Shown here: positions 27,474 to 35,718 of the stretch, piece after piece | Numbering within the stretch: position 1 is the stretch's first letter | Layout: every line of letters starts with the position of its first letter | Origin: Sphingomonadaceae bacterium | Lineage (GTDB): Bacteria > Pseudomonadota > Alphaproteobacteria > Sphingomonadales > Sphingomonadaceae | NCBI GenBank assembly: GCA_009926135.1 | Contig: RFPL01000010.1 | Location: forward strand, 55,965 to 119,964 | Length of the DNA stretch: 64,000 nt | Direction of reading: 5' to 3' | Position numbers and translations under genes: made by a program | Notes under the pieces: generated by a model | The model's input: the letters and a program-made list of their open reading frames with translations, nothing else | Told to the model about the DNA's origin: nothing | Databases searched by the model: none

Positions 27474-27737
27474 ATGCGCAAACTCACTTTCGCCGCAGCC
27501 ACAGCCCTGCTGACCCTGACCGCCTGCCAGAAGGCCGAAGCGCCGGTCGCTGAGGCAACCACCGAAGCCGCCGCAACCGAAACGGCCGCCACGGAAGCGG
27601 CACCGACTGAAGCTGCCAGCGATGCTGCCGCCACGGCCACCGATGAAGCGAAGGCCGGCAATGGTAGCGATCGGGCCAACACGGATCGCGCCAACACCGA
27701 CCGGGCCAATACCGATCGCGCCAACACCGATCGCTGA
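27474..27737 (+). CDS. Small Ala/Glu/Thr-rich lipoprotein with ANTDR repeats
   Basis: This 87-residue product starts with a lipoprotein signal (MRKLTFAAATALLTLTAC). The mature part is low-complexity Ala/Thr/Glu and ends with four tandem ANTDR units. AGGGG precedes the ATG. It lies 31 bases after the TIR gene and is probably cotranscribed. No domain is recognised; the extended acidic chain may act as a spacer anchored in the outer membrane. Confidence 0.7.
   Translation: MRKLTFAAATALLTLTACQKAEAPVAEATTEAAATETAATEAAPTEAASDAAATATDEAKAGNGSDRANTDRANTDRANTDRANTDR
27677..27735 (+). repeat. Four tandem 15-bp repeats encoding ANTDR
   Basis: The unit GCCAACACCGATCGC occurs four times with a few third-position changes at the end of the lipoprotein gene. 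In-frame units allow copy-number change without frameshift. Confidence 0.9.
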
Positions 27738-27752
27738 TCGGCCAGCACCTGA

Positions 27753-28760
27753 TTATCGCAAACGCGTCACCTGACCGGGTGGCGCGTTTGTTTTTGCCCG
27801 CTCGATCCACTTGAGCATCGCCGGATCGGTAACGTTGGCGTAAAGGCCCGGGCGGCCCTTGATACCGCAGCCGACACCCCAGGAAACCAACCCGACCAGG
27901 ACCCGCTCGCGTCCCTGGACCCGCGTCATCGGCCCGCCGCTGTCGCCCGAGCAGCTATCCTTGGATTCGTTCGCCGCGCCCCCGGCGCAGATCACCCCCG
28001 CACCCAGACCGCCGCGCGCGGCCGCGCCAGCCACCTTATCGCGGCAGTCAGCCTGCGGCTTCACCTGCAAGCCAACCTCGAGCAATTCGGGCGACTGGCG
28101 CAGTGGCCGTTTGGCCAGATCTCGAACATCGCCATCTTCATGCGCGCCGGTAATGCCCCAGCCAGTCACCGTCACTTTGTCCAGCAGGGCAAGCGCACGG
28201 TCGCCCGGGCGGCTGCCGAGGATCCGGATCGGCTGGGCCCGCGCCGCGATCGCCTGATTGGTCTGGCCCGGAATTGGCTCGATCCGGACCAGCGCCACAT
28301 CGTTCTTCTTGTTGCCGCTGCGGCTATAGCTGCCAAAGATTGCTACCCGCTCGATCCGCATCGGGGTGGTAAAGCGCAGGTCCTGCGCACCCAGCGCCGC
28401 GGCGCGCTCGTTCAACGCACGCAGGCCGTCCCGCTTGTCGACAAAGCAGTGCGCCGCCGTCAGCACCCAGCCCGGTGCAATCAGGGCACCACCGCACAGG
28501 TGCCGGGTCTCCCAGTTCTGGCGGGTGACGCCCAGGGCGCGATCCTGCTCCAGTTCGGCCGCCGTGATCGGGTTCGTCGTAACAATCTGGACCTGCCATG
28601 GCACGCTGCCCGGCAGGGCAATGGTTCCACCCACGATCCGCCCACCATCATCGCCAGCCGGTTCGACGTCGCCCGACGGGGGCGCAGGAAGGGGAGCCTG
28701 GTCTTGCGCCTGGGCCGGCGCGGCGAGGGCAAACAGGATCACGGGCAGGAACAGCTTCAT
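27753..28760 (-). CDS. Exported trypsin-like serine protease
   Basis: This 335-residue S1-family protease has a signal peptide (MKLFLPVILFALAAPAQAQ) and a short pro-region. Then comes the classical activation site R41-IVGG, His104 in TAAHC, Asp154 in NDVALVRI and Ser274 in GDSGGP. Asp268, six residues before the Ser, corresponds to trypsin Asp189 and predicts cleavage after Arg or Lys. Several Cys suggest disulfides. GGAGGTCAA lies before ATG 28760, which overlaps the stop of the caspase gene (ATGA). The last codons lie in the terminator hairpin of the convergent lipoprotein gene. Confidence 0.93.
   Translation of the reverse strand: MKLFLPVILFALAAPAQAQDQAPLPAPPSGDVEPAGDDGGRIVGGTIALPGSVPWQVQIVTTNPITAAELEQDRALGVTRQNWETRHLCGGALIAPGWVLTAAHCFVDKRDGLRALNERAAALGAQDLRFTTPMRIERVAIFGSYSRSGNKKNDVALVRIEPIPGQTNQAIAARAQPIRILGSRPGDRALALLDKVTVTGWGITGAHEDGDVRDLAKRPLRQSPELLEVGLQVKPQADCRDKVAGAAARGGLGAGVICAGGAANESKDSCSGDSGGPMTRVQGRERVLVGLVSWGVGCGIKGRPGLYANVTDPAMLKWIERAKTNAPPGQVTRLR
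27759..27795 (+). terminator. Terminator of the TIR-lipoprotein unit, inside the 3' coding end of the trypsin gene
   Basis: CAAACGCGTCACC and GGTGGCGCGTTTG form a 13-bp stem (one G-T pair) with a 6-base loop, followed by TTTTT. The whole hairpin encodes the C-terminal residues of the convergent protease. Confidence 0.8.
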
Positions 28761-30655
28761 TTGACCTCCGCGCTGGACAGGGTGGCCGCCCACTCGTTCA
28801 CCCGCGGAAGGGCGGCATCGCGCGATCGGGCAGCATCGGCGCAGGCCTGGCGGCTCAGCCGGGTCAGGCAGACCTCGCGGTCGACGACATCCAGGCCCGT
28901 CTGCTCAAGCGTCTGGGCCGGAATCGGATTATCGCTGGCAATGGTCATGAAGCGATAGGAACCCGGCGCATCCGGAGCGATATCCTGCCCTTCGGGAACA
29001 CGCAGATAGGCACCGGCCTCGATCGCTTGGTCGATGGCGCCATTGGGCGGCAACAGCAACGACACGCCAAAGGCCGGATCGATCCCCAGAACATAGAGAT
29101 AGCGCGGACCATTGGCCGTGTTTCTGGCGGATATCAGCGCTGATTGGTTTAGCGCCAGCCGGCGGCCACCGGCCGGTAGCGGTGGACAGACGTCCGGATC
29201 GTAGTCCGGGCTCTTGCTCTGGATGCAGAACTCCGCCTGACCCGCACGCGCCGGGAGCGCCAACGCGGCAAGCGCATTGACCCGCGCGACCTTCCCCAGC
29301 GCGCGGTCAAGCAGAAAGGCAAAGGCAGGATCGTTCGGGGCAGGCAGCCGGGCAATTACCGCTCCCCGGGGTGAGAGCAGTTGCGTTACCTCTGTCCCTG
29401 GAACGATCACGATCTGCGGCCGTGACCCGATCCGGGCGTGAGTAATCCCGGCAAGTGCCGCATCGAGCGCGGGATCGCTGCCACGCACCGCAATCGGCAC
29501 CGGGGCCGTGAAGCGATGTGTCAGTTCGCGCGCGACCAATCGTCCCGGTAGCTGTGCGGGCGCATCCAGCCGCAACTGGGCCAACCCCGCTTCCACCGAA
29601 GTGACAGTGCCGGTGGCCAGCGGGCGGGTGGTTCCCGGCAGCGCGGCGCTGACGTTGGGGTAAAGCACGAAAGTGGAGCCCGCGGTGATTCCGGTCAGGC
29701 TGCCGCCGACGATCACGACCCCATCCCCGCTGCGCACCGCATCGAAGATCGGCACGCGGACTTCATCCCCGCCCAGCGTGGCCCGCAGCGCACCCTCTGA
29801 ATGAGGGGTCTGGCGGGTCTGGCCAGCGGCCAGCATTGCCGTCTTGGCGGCGACCGCGAGATCGGCAAAACTGGCGCCTGGCTGATCGATCAGGGCCTTG
29901 GCGAGGGCTGCCGTGAAAACCCCGCCGCGCACTCCGACCTCTCCGGTTTCGAAAGCCTCCTGCCCGTCCTGAGCCGCAGCCAGGTGGACCCGGTAAGCCC
30001 CGAGGCTTCCGGTGATCGCGGGCGGTTCGACCGACTCGACCCGCGCCACCACCAGCGGCGGCGCGGTTCGTGCTTCGGATTCGAGATCCCGGGTAGCGGT
30101 GCCGGAATTGCAGGAATCGAAGATCGTCACCACGCGCACCCCGGCTGCCGTCGCGCGATCGATGATCGGGCGGATCTCGACATCAAGGATATCGGCCGGT
30201 GCCTGCGCGCCCGGCTGGCGCGCGTCGGTGGCCATGATGGTCGAGTTGAAGCCGCTGGCCTGTTCAGTCCCCAGCGCTTCGGTAAAGCGCGATCCGTGGC
30301 CGGCGAAGTAGAAGACCACCGTATCGCCCGGCCGCGAGGCATCGATCTGCCGGTTCCAGGCGGCAAGGATCGCGCCCTTGGTCGCGCAGTAATCGGTCAG
30401 CGTGATCGAGACTTGATTGGCGGATGTGCAGGCACCCGGCGCTTCCCGATCAAGATCGAGCGCATAGGCCCGGCGCAATGCAGCCTTGATCGTCCCGACA
30501 TCGCGCACTGCCCCGCTCAGATCGCGAAAGGCGGCTTCTGGCGTCGTCGCGCGCGAGAACTGGTACTTGTCAATCCCGACGAAGACCGCACGAATCTCGG
30601 CGTTGGCGGGGCTGGCTGCAGCCCCCAGCAGCGCGGCAAGGATCAGGCGCTTCAT
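28757..30655 (-). CDS. Exported caspase-family (C14) protease
   Basis: This 632-residue protein has a signal peptide (MKRLILAALLGAAASPANA) and an N-terminal caspase-like domain (about 21-300) with His120 in YFAGHGSRF and Cys182 in IFDSCNSG. That is the H/C dyad of clan CD peptidases. The C-terminal half (about 300-632) is beta-rich and contains a stretch like DUF4384 (YLYVLGIDPAFGVSLLLP, YRFMTIASDNPI). Acidic S1-pocket residues cannot be told by eye, but bacterial members usually cut after Arg or Lys. It is sandwiched in the operon by 4-base overlaps with the WD40-caspase upstream and the trypsin gene downstream. ATG 30655 is favoured over 30829, which has no signal peptide at its start. Confidence 0.9.
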   Translation of the reverse strand: MKRLILAALLGAAASPANAEIRAVFVGIDKYQFSRATTPEAAFRDLSGAVRDVGTIKAALRRAYALDLDREAPGACTSANQVSITLTDYCATKGAILAAWNRQIDASRPGDTVVFYFAGHGSRFTEALGTEQASGFNSTIMATDARQPGAQAPADILDVEIRPIIDRATAAGVRVVTIFDSCNSGTATRDLESEARTAPPLVVARVESVEPPAITGSLGAYRVHLAAAQDGQEAFETGEVGVRGGVFTAALAKALIDQPGASFADLAVAAKTAMLAAGQTRQTPHSEGALRATLGGDEVRVPIFDAVRSGDGVVIVGGSLTGITAGSTFVLYPNVSAALPGTTRPLATGTVTSVEAGLAQLRLDAPAQLPGRLVARELTHRFTAPVPIAVRGSDPALDAALAGITHARIGSRPQIVIVPGTEVTQLLSPRGAVIARLPAPNDPAFAFLLDRALGKVARVNALAALALPARAGQAEFCIQSKSPDYDPDVCPPLPAGGRRLALNQSALISARNTANGPRYLYVLGIDPAFGVSLLLPPNGAIDQAIEAGAYLRVPEGQDIAPDAPGSYRFMTIASDNPIPAQTLEQTGLDVVDREVCLTRLSRQACADAARSRDAALPRVNEWAATLSSAEVK

Positions 30656-33600
30656 CGCGCACCCCGCAGGATGACGGGGCTGGCTACATTGGTGAAATCG
30701 AACAGCGCTGGCTCCTGCACGGCCGGCTTGGCCGAAGTGGCCGTGGGGGCTTGCCTGATCGTAAAGCCGCGCGCCGCGCCGGACCCTTGCGCCAGTCGCG
30801 GCAGTTCCTGCACGGCGTAGCGCAGCCATTCGTCAAGCGTGATCCGGCGATCGGCATTCAGATCGGCCGGCCCGCCTTGCGGCGTCAAGCCCTTGCCCAG
30901 CGCAGCCGTGAGCAAACCCTGGGCCAGCTGGGCGCTTTCCAGCGCCACGTCATTGGCCTGGGTCGCAGCGAGGATCCGGATTCCCTTGTCGAAGGCCAGT
31001 TGGCCCAGCCCCGGGTCACCCATCGGGCCAGGCTTGAAGCTGCCGGAATCGACACTCGCCCCGGAATGGCAGGCATCGATGATGAAGGCGATCTCACCAG
31101 CCTTGATCGCGCGCAGCCACATCGTCAGGTCGGCAGCGGAAAGCAGGCTCTCGCTATCGGGTTGCGGAGCGCCGACCGACCATTTGCCGTCTGCCGGTAC
31201 CAGGTAGAAATTGCCTTGGGGATCGGCCCAGCCGTGCCCTGAGAACGAGAGGATGACGATATCGTCAGGCGTGGCGTTATCAAGCTGCGACACGTCAAAG
31301 CCAAGCCCGGCCAGTTTGGCAATATCCGGTCCGGGCGGGAATCCGGCCAGCATCCCCAGCGCCGTCTGGACCACGTCGCGGGTAACCGGCGTCCCTCCCT
31401 TGGTACCTACCAGCATCGCGTGGCGCATTTCATAGCCCGGGATCGTGATCAGCCGGTCAGCAATCAGCTTGGCATCGGCGACTGCATAGTTCAGCTCAAG
31501 CCGCGGCTCGGCATAGCCATCGATGCCGATGTTCAGGACGAACGCGCGCGGGGTTCGCTGCGGCCCGGGCGGCCGGGTGTAAGTGTAGGTGGCCGTTTCG
31601 CCCTTCACCCGATCTTCGTTGAACGCATAGACCGAGAAGGTCAGCTTATCTGATCCCGTGGTCGGGATCTTTTCGACGAAGGTATACCGATAGACCCCAT
31701 CTGGACCAGGAGCAGTCAAGGCATTGACCCGCCGCCAATCCGCCAGCGTTTCCGTGACGTCGTAGGGCTCATCCGGTGTGTGTGAGAGGAACCGGTTGTT
31801 CAGGAACAGCCGGGGGTTGTAGACCCCGGACCGCCGGTTACCAATCACGCCTTCGCGCAGTTCGAAACTGATCTCCACCGTGCCGGGTTCGGCACCAGGC
31901 GAAATCCCGGTGATCCGCGCTTGCGGCAAGGCCCGATTAAGCGTGGCGATCGAAGGGATTGGCTTCAGCACGCGGTCGCAATTGCGGGCCGCAGTACAAT
32001 CGGTCAGCCGCTGGGTCAGGCGCGGTTCAAAGTAATCGCGCATGAAAGTCTGCGGGGGCAGCGACTGGAACGGCGCATCGGAAACCAGCCAGCGGAACTG
32101 GTCGGCATCGGGCCCCAGATTGCTATCATAGCGGCCTTCGTCGGTGACCGCGACGAACTTCCCACCGGCCAGCAGGTAAGTCGTCAGCAACGGAGACCAG
32201 TCGCGGGTATCCCATAGTTTCAGGATGCCCATGCCCGAAGCCGCCCAGAAGATCGGCCGACCGGGCAGGAACCCACCGGACATGGCATAACCCAGTTCAA
32301 GCGGCGGCAGCGAATTGCCAGTCGCCAGATCGGTGCGGGCCACGCCGTCCTGCATCAGGCCCGAGAACAGCAGGTTGCGGCCATCGCTGGCAAAGAAGCT
32401 GGGCACCAGCGCGCCGCCCTGGAGCGCACGGACCGTGTCGCTGGCAAGGTCCCATTCAACGACATTGCCGCTGCTGCCGATGAACAGTTTCTTGCCGGCG
32501 TCCGCGAAGCTGAGCTGCGTGACGACCGCCCCTGCCTCGACGTTGCGACCAATGTCGAGGTCGCCAGCCCCCGTATCGGCGGCGGCGATCGTGCTGGTCC
32601 CGTCCGCATGCTTGACGACATAGGCTAACCGGCCACTGGGTTGGTGCGCGGCAATCAGCGAGATCGCGTCGTCACGTTTGAGCTTCAGACCAGGGATAAC
32701 CTGCCATCTGCGTGCTTGCGGATCGAATAGCCACATCGCCCGGTCCTGGCTTAGCTTGCTGCGGCAATTGCCCAGCCCGCCGCCAACAAAGACCCCCGCG
32801 CCCAGACTGGCGGGATAACAGCGCGCCTCGATCGTGCTGGTCACCTGCCCGGTGGTGCCATCGACAATCGCGAGGGGCGGCAACGGGTCGGTATCTTCAT
32901 CGGTATCGCTCCCGACATAGGAAGATTCGTTGCCGTGGGCCAGGAACTCGCGGTCATTCAGCCAGACGATTGACTGGTAGTCGCCGGTTAACGTGGCCGA
33001 TTGCCCAAAGCGCGCAGTCAGGGTGTCGAAGACTTCGATTGTCGTGTTCACTTCGTCATCGGCGGTACGGATAAAGGCAATCCGGCGTCCGTCCGTTGCC
33101 AGCGCGGCATAGGCAACGTCGGACGGCGGAGCCTTGGTATTGGGGGGCAGCAATTTCCCCCGGTCGAACAGGTCAAAGCCCTTTGCCGACCGGCGCAGGG
33201 TGTATCGTCCGCTGGGCGAAGGCGGCAGCGGCGGCAGGGCGGCGATGGCCTGCTCCATCGACATGGCGGGATCAGGATCTTCCGAACCGATCACCCCGAT
33301 TGCCATGAACCACGGCTCGGCATCTTCCAGCTTCGCCCCGGCCGGGGCAGCGGCCCGGTCGAGCTTGATTGTGCGCCGAGCCAGGTCGATCCGGTAAATC
33401 CGTCCCGCGACGCGCCCCTCGGCCTCCGTATCGGTGACCAGCCCGGTGATGGTGGCGGCCGTGCCATCGGCCGAAACGACAAGGCTGGTCAGCCGCATCA
33501 TGTCAGCGCCAATCGCGTTGACTGTCCCCGGCAGGCGCAGGCGGTCAACGATCAGCCGGTGCTGCACGTCCCAGATGATGAATTCGCGCGTGACCCCCGA

Positions 33601-33774
33601 AGCGGTCAACAGATACCGCTCGTCCGGCGTCCAGGCCGCAACGTCGATCGTCATCGGCAGGGTCTGGAGCACGATCTTGGGCCGGATCGTGGCAGTTTGC
33701 GCGACTGCGGGAAGCGCAATTGCAGCCCACAGCAAAAATGCCACGGTTCCTACTGTGGATCGCCAACCCGACAT
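30652..33774 (-). CDS. Exported beta-propeller and caspase-family protease
   Basis: This 1040-residue protein has a signal peptide (ending ALPAVAQ at about 26). A long N-terminal region (about 40-600) of WD40/propeller-like beta repeats follows, with TPDERYLLTASG, REFIIWDVQ and LKLWDTRDWSPLL. A C-terminal caspase domain (about 735-1000) has His847 in LSFSGHGWAD and Cys902 in IIDACHSGAS. After it comes DLNADRRITLDE (about 971-982), which matches an EF-hand calcium loop. Propeller-caspase proteins are known in bacteria, but usually without export. It is the first gene of the operon; a near-perfect 22-bp dyad lies 44 bases upstream. Confidence 0.9.
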   Translation of the reverse strand: MSGWRSTVGTVAFLLWAAIALPAVAQTATIRPKIVLQTLPMTIDVAAWTPDERYLLTASGVTREFIIWDVQHRLIVDRLRLPGTVNAIGADMMRLTSLVVSADGTAATITGLVTDTEAEGRVAGRIYRIDLARRTIKLDRAAAPAGAKLEDAEPWFMAIGVIGSEDPDPAMSMEQAIAALPPLPPSPSGRYTLRRSAKGFDLFDRGKLLPPNTKAPPSDVAYAALATDGRRIAFIRTADDEVNTTIEVFDTLTARFGQSATLTGDYQSIVWLNDREFLAHGNESSYVGSDTDEDTDPLPPLAIVDGTTGQVTSTIEARCYPASLGAGVFVGGGLGNCRSKLSQDRAMWLFDPQARRWQVIPGLKLKRDDAISLIAAHQPSGRLAYVVKHADGTSTIAAADTGAGDLDIGRNVEAGAVVTQLSFADAGKKLFIGSSGNVVEWDLASDTVRALQGGALVPSFFASDGRNLLFSGLMQDGVARTDLATGNSLPPLELGYAMSGGFLPGRPIFWAASGMGILKLWDTRDWSPLLTTYLLAGGKFVAVTDEGRYDSNLGPDADQFRWLVSDAPFQSLPPQTFMRDYFEPRLTQRLTDCTAARNCDRVLKPIPSIATLNRALPQARITGISPGAEPGTVEISFELREGVIGNRRSGVYNPRLFLNNRFLSHTPDEPYDVTETLADWRRVNALTAPGPDGVYRYTFVEKIPTTGSDKLTFSVYAFNEDRVKGETATYTYTRPPGPQRTPRAFVLNIGIDGYAEPRLELNYAVADAKLIADRLITIPGYEMRHAMLVGTKGGTPVTRDVVQTALGMLAGFPPGPDIAKLAGLGFDVSQLDNATPDDIVILSFSGHGWADPQGNFYLVPADGKWSVGAPQPDSESLLSAADLTMWLRAIKAGEIAFIIDACHSGASVDSGSFKPGPMGDPGLGQLAFDKGIRILAATQANDVALESAQLAQGLLTAALGKGLTPQGGPADLNADRRITLDEWLRYAVQELPRLAQGSGAARGFTIRQAPTATSAKPAVQEPALFDFTNVASPVILRGAR

Positions 33775-33817
33775 GCCGCCCCCTCCACCAAGCGAAGAGG
33801 CTCACATAGGTATAACC

Positions 33818-33839
33818 CCAAGTCAATCGAATGACTTGG
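33818..33839. promoter_or_regulatory. 22-bp dyad upstream of the caspase-trypsin operon
   Basis: CCAAGTCA-ATCGAA-TGACTTGG is a dyad in which 20 of 22 positions are self-complementary. It lies 44 bases before the first operon gene and lacks a T-run, so it is more likely a regulator site than a terminator. Confidence 0.5.
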
Positions 33840-33854
33840 CCGCCACGGTGCAGA

Positions 33855-35582
33855 TCAGGCGGCGGCCAATTCTCCGCGCCGCACCAGGCGGCCTGGCAGT
33901 GCGCCGGTATGGGCCCCATTGCGGTAGGTTACCTGTCCGGAAACGACGGTGGCAACGATCCCGTCGGCCTTCTGCTGCATCCGCTTTCCGCCGGCCGGAA
34001 GATCGTATTCAATCGTCGGGACGTGCAACCTCAGGCCGGCAAAGTCGATCACGTTGAGATCGGCCTTCAGGCCCGGTGCGATTCGTCCGCGATCGGTCAA
34101 GCCGATCAGGCTCGCCGCGCGGCTGGTCAATTCGGCAATCGCTTCGGGCAGGTCGATCCGTTCGTCCGGAGCGGCATCGCGGGCCCAGCGCTGAAGATAG
34201 AAGGTCGGGAAGCTGGCATCGCAGATCAGCCCGTAATGCGCCCCGCCATCGGCCAGCGCCATGACCGTGTGCGGGCTGCCCAGCATCTCGCGCACCGGCC
34301 CAAGGTTTCCGCCAGTATAGTTGGCTGCGGGCAGATAGAACACGGTCCGGCCTTCGTTGCCGAGCAATGCTTCATAGGCATATTCATCCAGCGGCAGCCC
34401 CGCCGCCTCTGCCCGGGCATCGACCCGGTCCGGACGCTGCGGCTCATAGTTCGGTTGCTCATCCCACTGGTATGTCCCGCGGAAGGTCCCGATCAGCATC
34501 AGCGTGGTAGGGTTGGTATCTTCGGGCTGCTCCGACAGCAGCTTGGCCTTGAAAGCCGGGTCGCGCATGATGGCGACCCGTTCGGCCAGTGGCAGGTGGC
34601 CGATTTCCTTGTAGCTGGGATGGCTGCTGAAATGGTGCAATGACAGGTCCAGTCCGAAGAACATGCCGACCGGGCGCGGCGCGACCTGGCCACGCATTGT
34701 CAAGCCATCCGCTGCTGCCTGTTCCAGCCCCGCCAGGTGATAGCGCCAACCCTCGCCCGGCTGGTTCGGCACGTCGAGCAAGGTGAAGGACACTGGCCGA
34801 CCTGACGTCTCAGCCACTTGCCGCAGGATCGGGAATTCGACTTCGGCCGGTTCAGCCGGAGCGGGAATGATCTGGAACACGCCGCCGTCGGCATCGTTCA
34901 GCCCGCCCGCCAGCGCGCAAAGCTCGTCAACATCGGAATAGAGGCTGGGGGCCAAGTCGCCAGCGCGGGTGCGATGCATCACATTGCGCGAAGTGGTGAC
35001 GCCAAAGGCTCCGGCCGCGATGCCCTCGGCCACCAACCGGCGCATTTCGGCTAGGTCCTCGGCCGTCGGCGCTTCCTTGCGCGCGGCGCGCTCGCCCATC
35101 ACGTAGACGCGCAAGGCAGAATGCGGGATCTGCGCGGCGATATCGATATCAAGCTGGCGCTGCTCCAGCGCATCAAGATATTCGGGGAAGGTCTCCCAGT
35201 TCCAGGGCAGGCCTTCGACCATCACCACTTCGGGAATGTCCTCGATCCCTTCCATCAGCTTGACCAGCGTATCCCGCTGGTCCGGGCGGCAAGGTGCGAA
35301 ACCGACCCCGCAATTGCCCATGACCGCCGTGGTCACCCCATGACCTGACGAAGGCGAAAGACGGTTCTCCCAGGTCACCTGCCCATCGAAATGGGTGTGG
35401 ACATCGACAAAGCCGGGGGTGACCAGCTTGCCAGTCGCGTCAATCACCTCGTCCGCCGATCCGGCCACGGCTCCCACGGCCACGATCCGCCCGTCCTTGA
35501 CTGCCACATCGCCAATCACGGGCGCTGCGCCAGTGCCATCGTGAATGGTGCCGCCACGGATGATCAGGTCATAATGCGCCAC
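33855..35582 (-). CDS. D-aminoacylase/N-acyl-D-amino-acid deacylase family amidohydrolase
   Basis: This 575-residue metal-dependent amidohydrolase has YDLIIRGGTIHDGTG at the N-terminus, TPGFVDVHTHFDGQVTWE with the HxH metal site, and VMGNCGVGFAPC with the Cys ligand typical of D-aminoacylases. The late segment includes DGGAHYG and GRIAPGLKADLNVID. Members hydrolyse N-acyl-D-amino acids, but many relatives have other amide substrates. GTG 35582 has GAGAGGAAC before it. It could be cotranscribed with the downstream caspase operon, though the 80-base gap with a dyad argues for separate control. Confidence 0.88.
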   Translation of the reverse strand: MAHYDLIIRGGTIHDGTGAAPVIGDVAVKDGRIVAVGAVAGSADEVIDATGKLVTPGFVDVHTHFDGQVTWENRLSPSSGHGVTTAVMGNCGVGFAPCRPDQRDTLVKLMEGIEDIPEVVMVEGLPWNWETFPEYLDALEQRQLDIDIAAQIPHSALRVYVMGERAARKEAPTAEDLAEMRRLVAEGIAAGAFGVTTSRNVMHRTRAGDLAPSLYSDVDELCALAGGLNDADGGVFQIIPAPAEPAEVEFPILRQVAETSGRPVSFTLLDVPNQPGEGWRYHLAGLEQAAADGLTMRGQVAPRPVGMFFGLDLSLHHFSSHPSYKEIGHLPLAERVAIMRDPAFKAKLLSEQPEDTNPTTLMLIGTFRGTYQWDEQPNYEPQRPDRVDARAEAAGLPLDEYAYEALLGNEGRTVFYLPAANYTGGNLGPVREMLGSPHTVMALADGGAHYGLICDASFPTFYLQRWARDAAPDERIDLPEAIAELTSRAASLIGLTDRGRIAPGLKADLNVIDFAGLRLHVPTIEYDLPAGGKRMQQKADGIVATVVSGQVTYRNGAHTGALPGRLVRRGELAAA

Positions 35583-35718
35583 TATCGGTTCCTCTCTTGG
35601 CCTCGCGGACTCGGGTCCCCTGCCTTGCCGCGCACAATTCCAGAAGGCGGGCGCATGGCAAAGCACTTTTGGCCCTGGCTGGCACTTTCACCATGATGCC
35701 GCCAGGCCGCGGGCTTTG

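Noticed and set aside
27677..27735. Short tandem repeats as a CRISPR array
   Set aside because: The units are directly adjacent without spacers and lie in frame in a lipoprotein gene.
25523..33774. The TIR/caspase/trypsin cluster as a standard anti-phage defence island
   Set aside because: All three proteases have signal peptides, and no nuclease, nucleotide cyclase, transposase or restriction gene is nearby, so I do not label it as defence; it is reported as an envelope cascade candidate instead.
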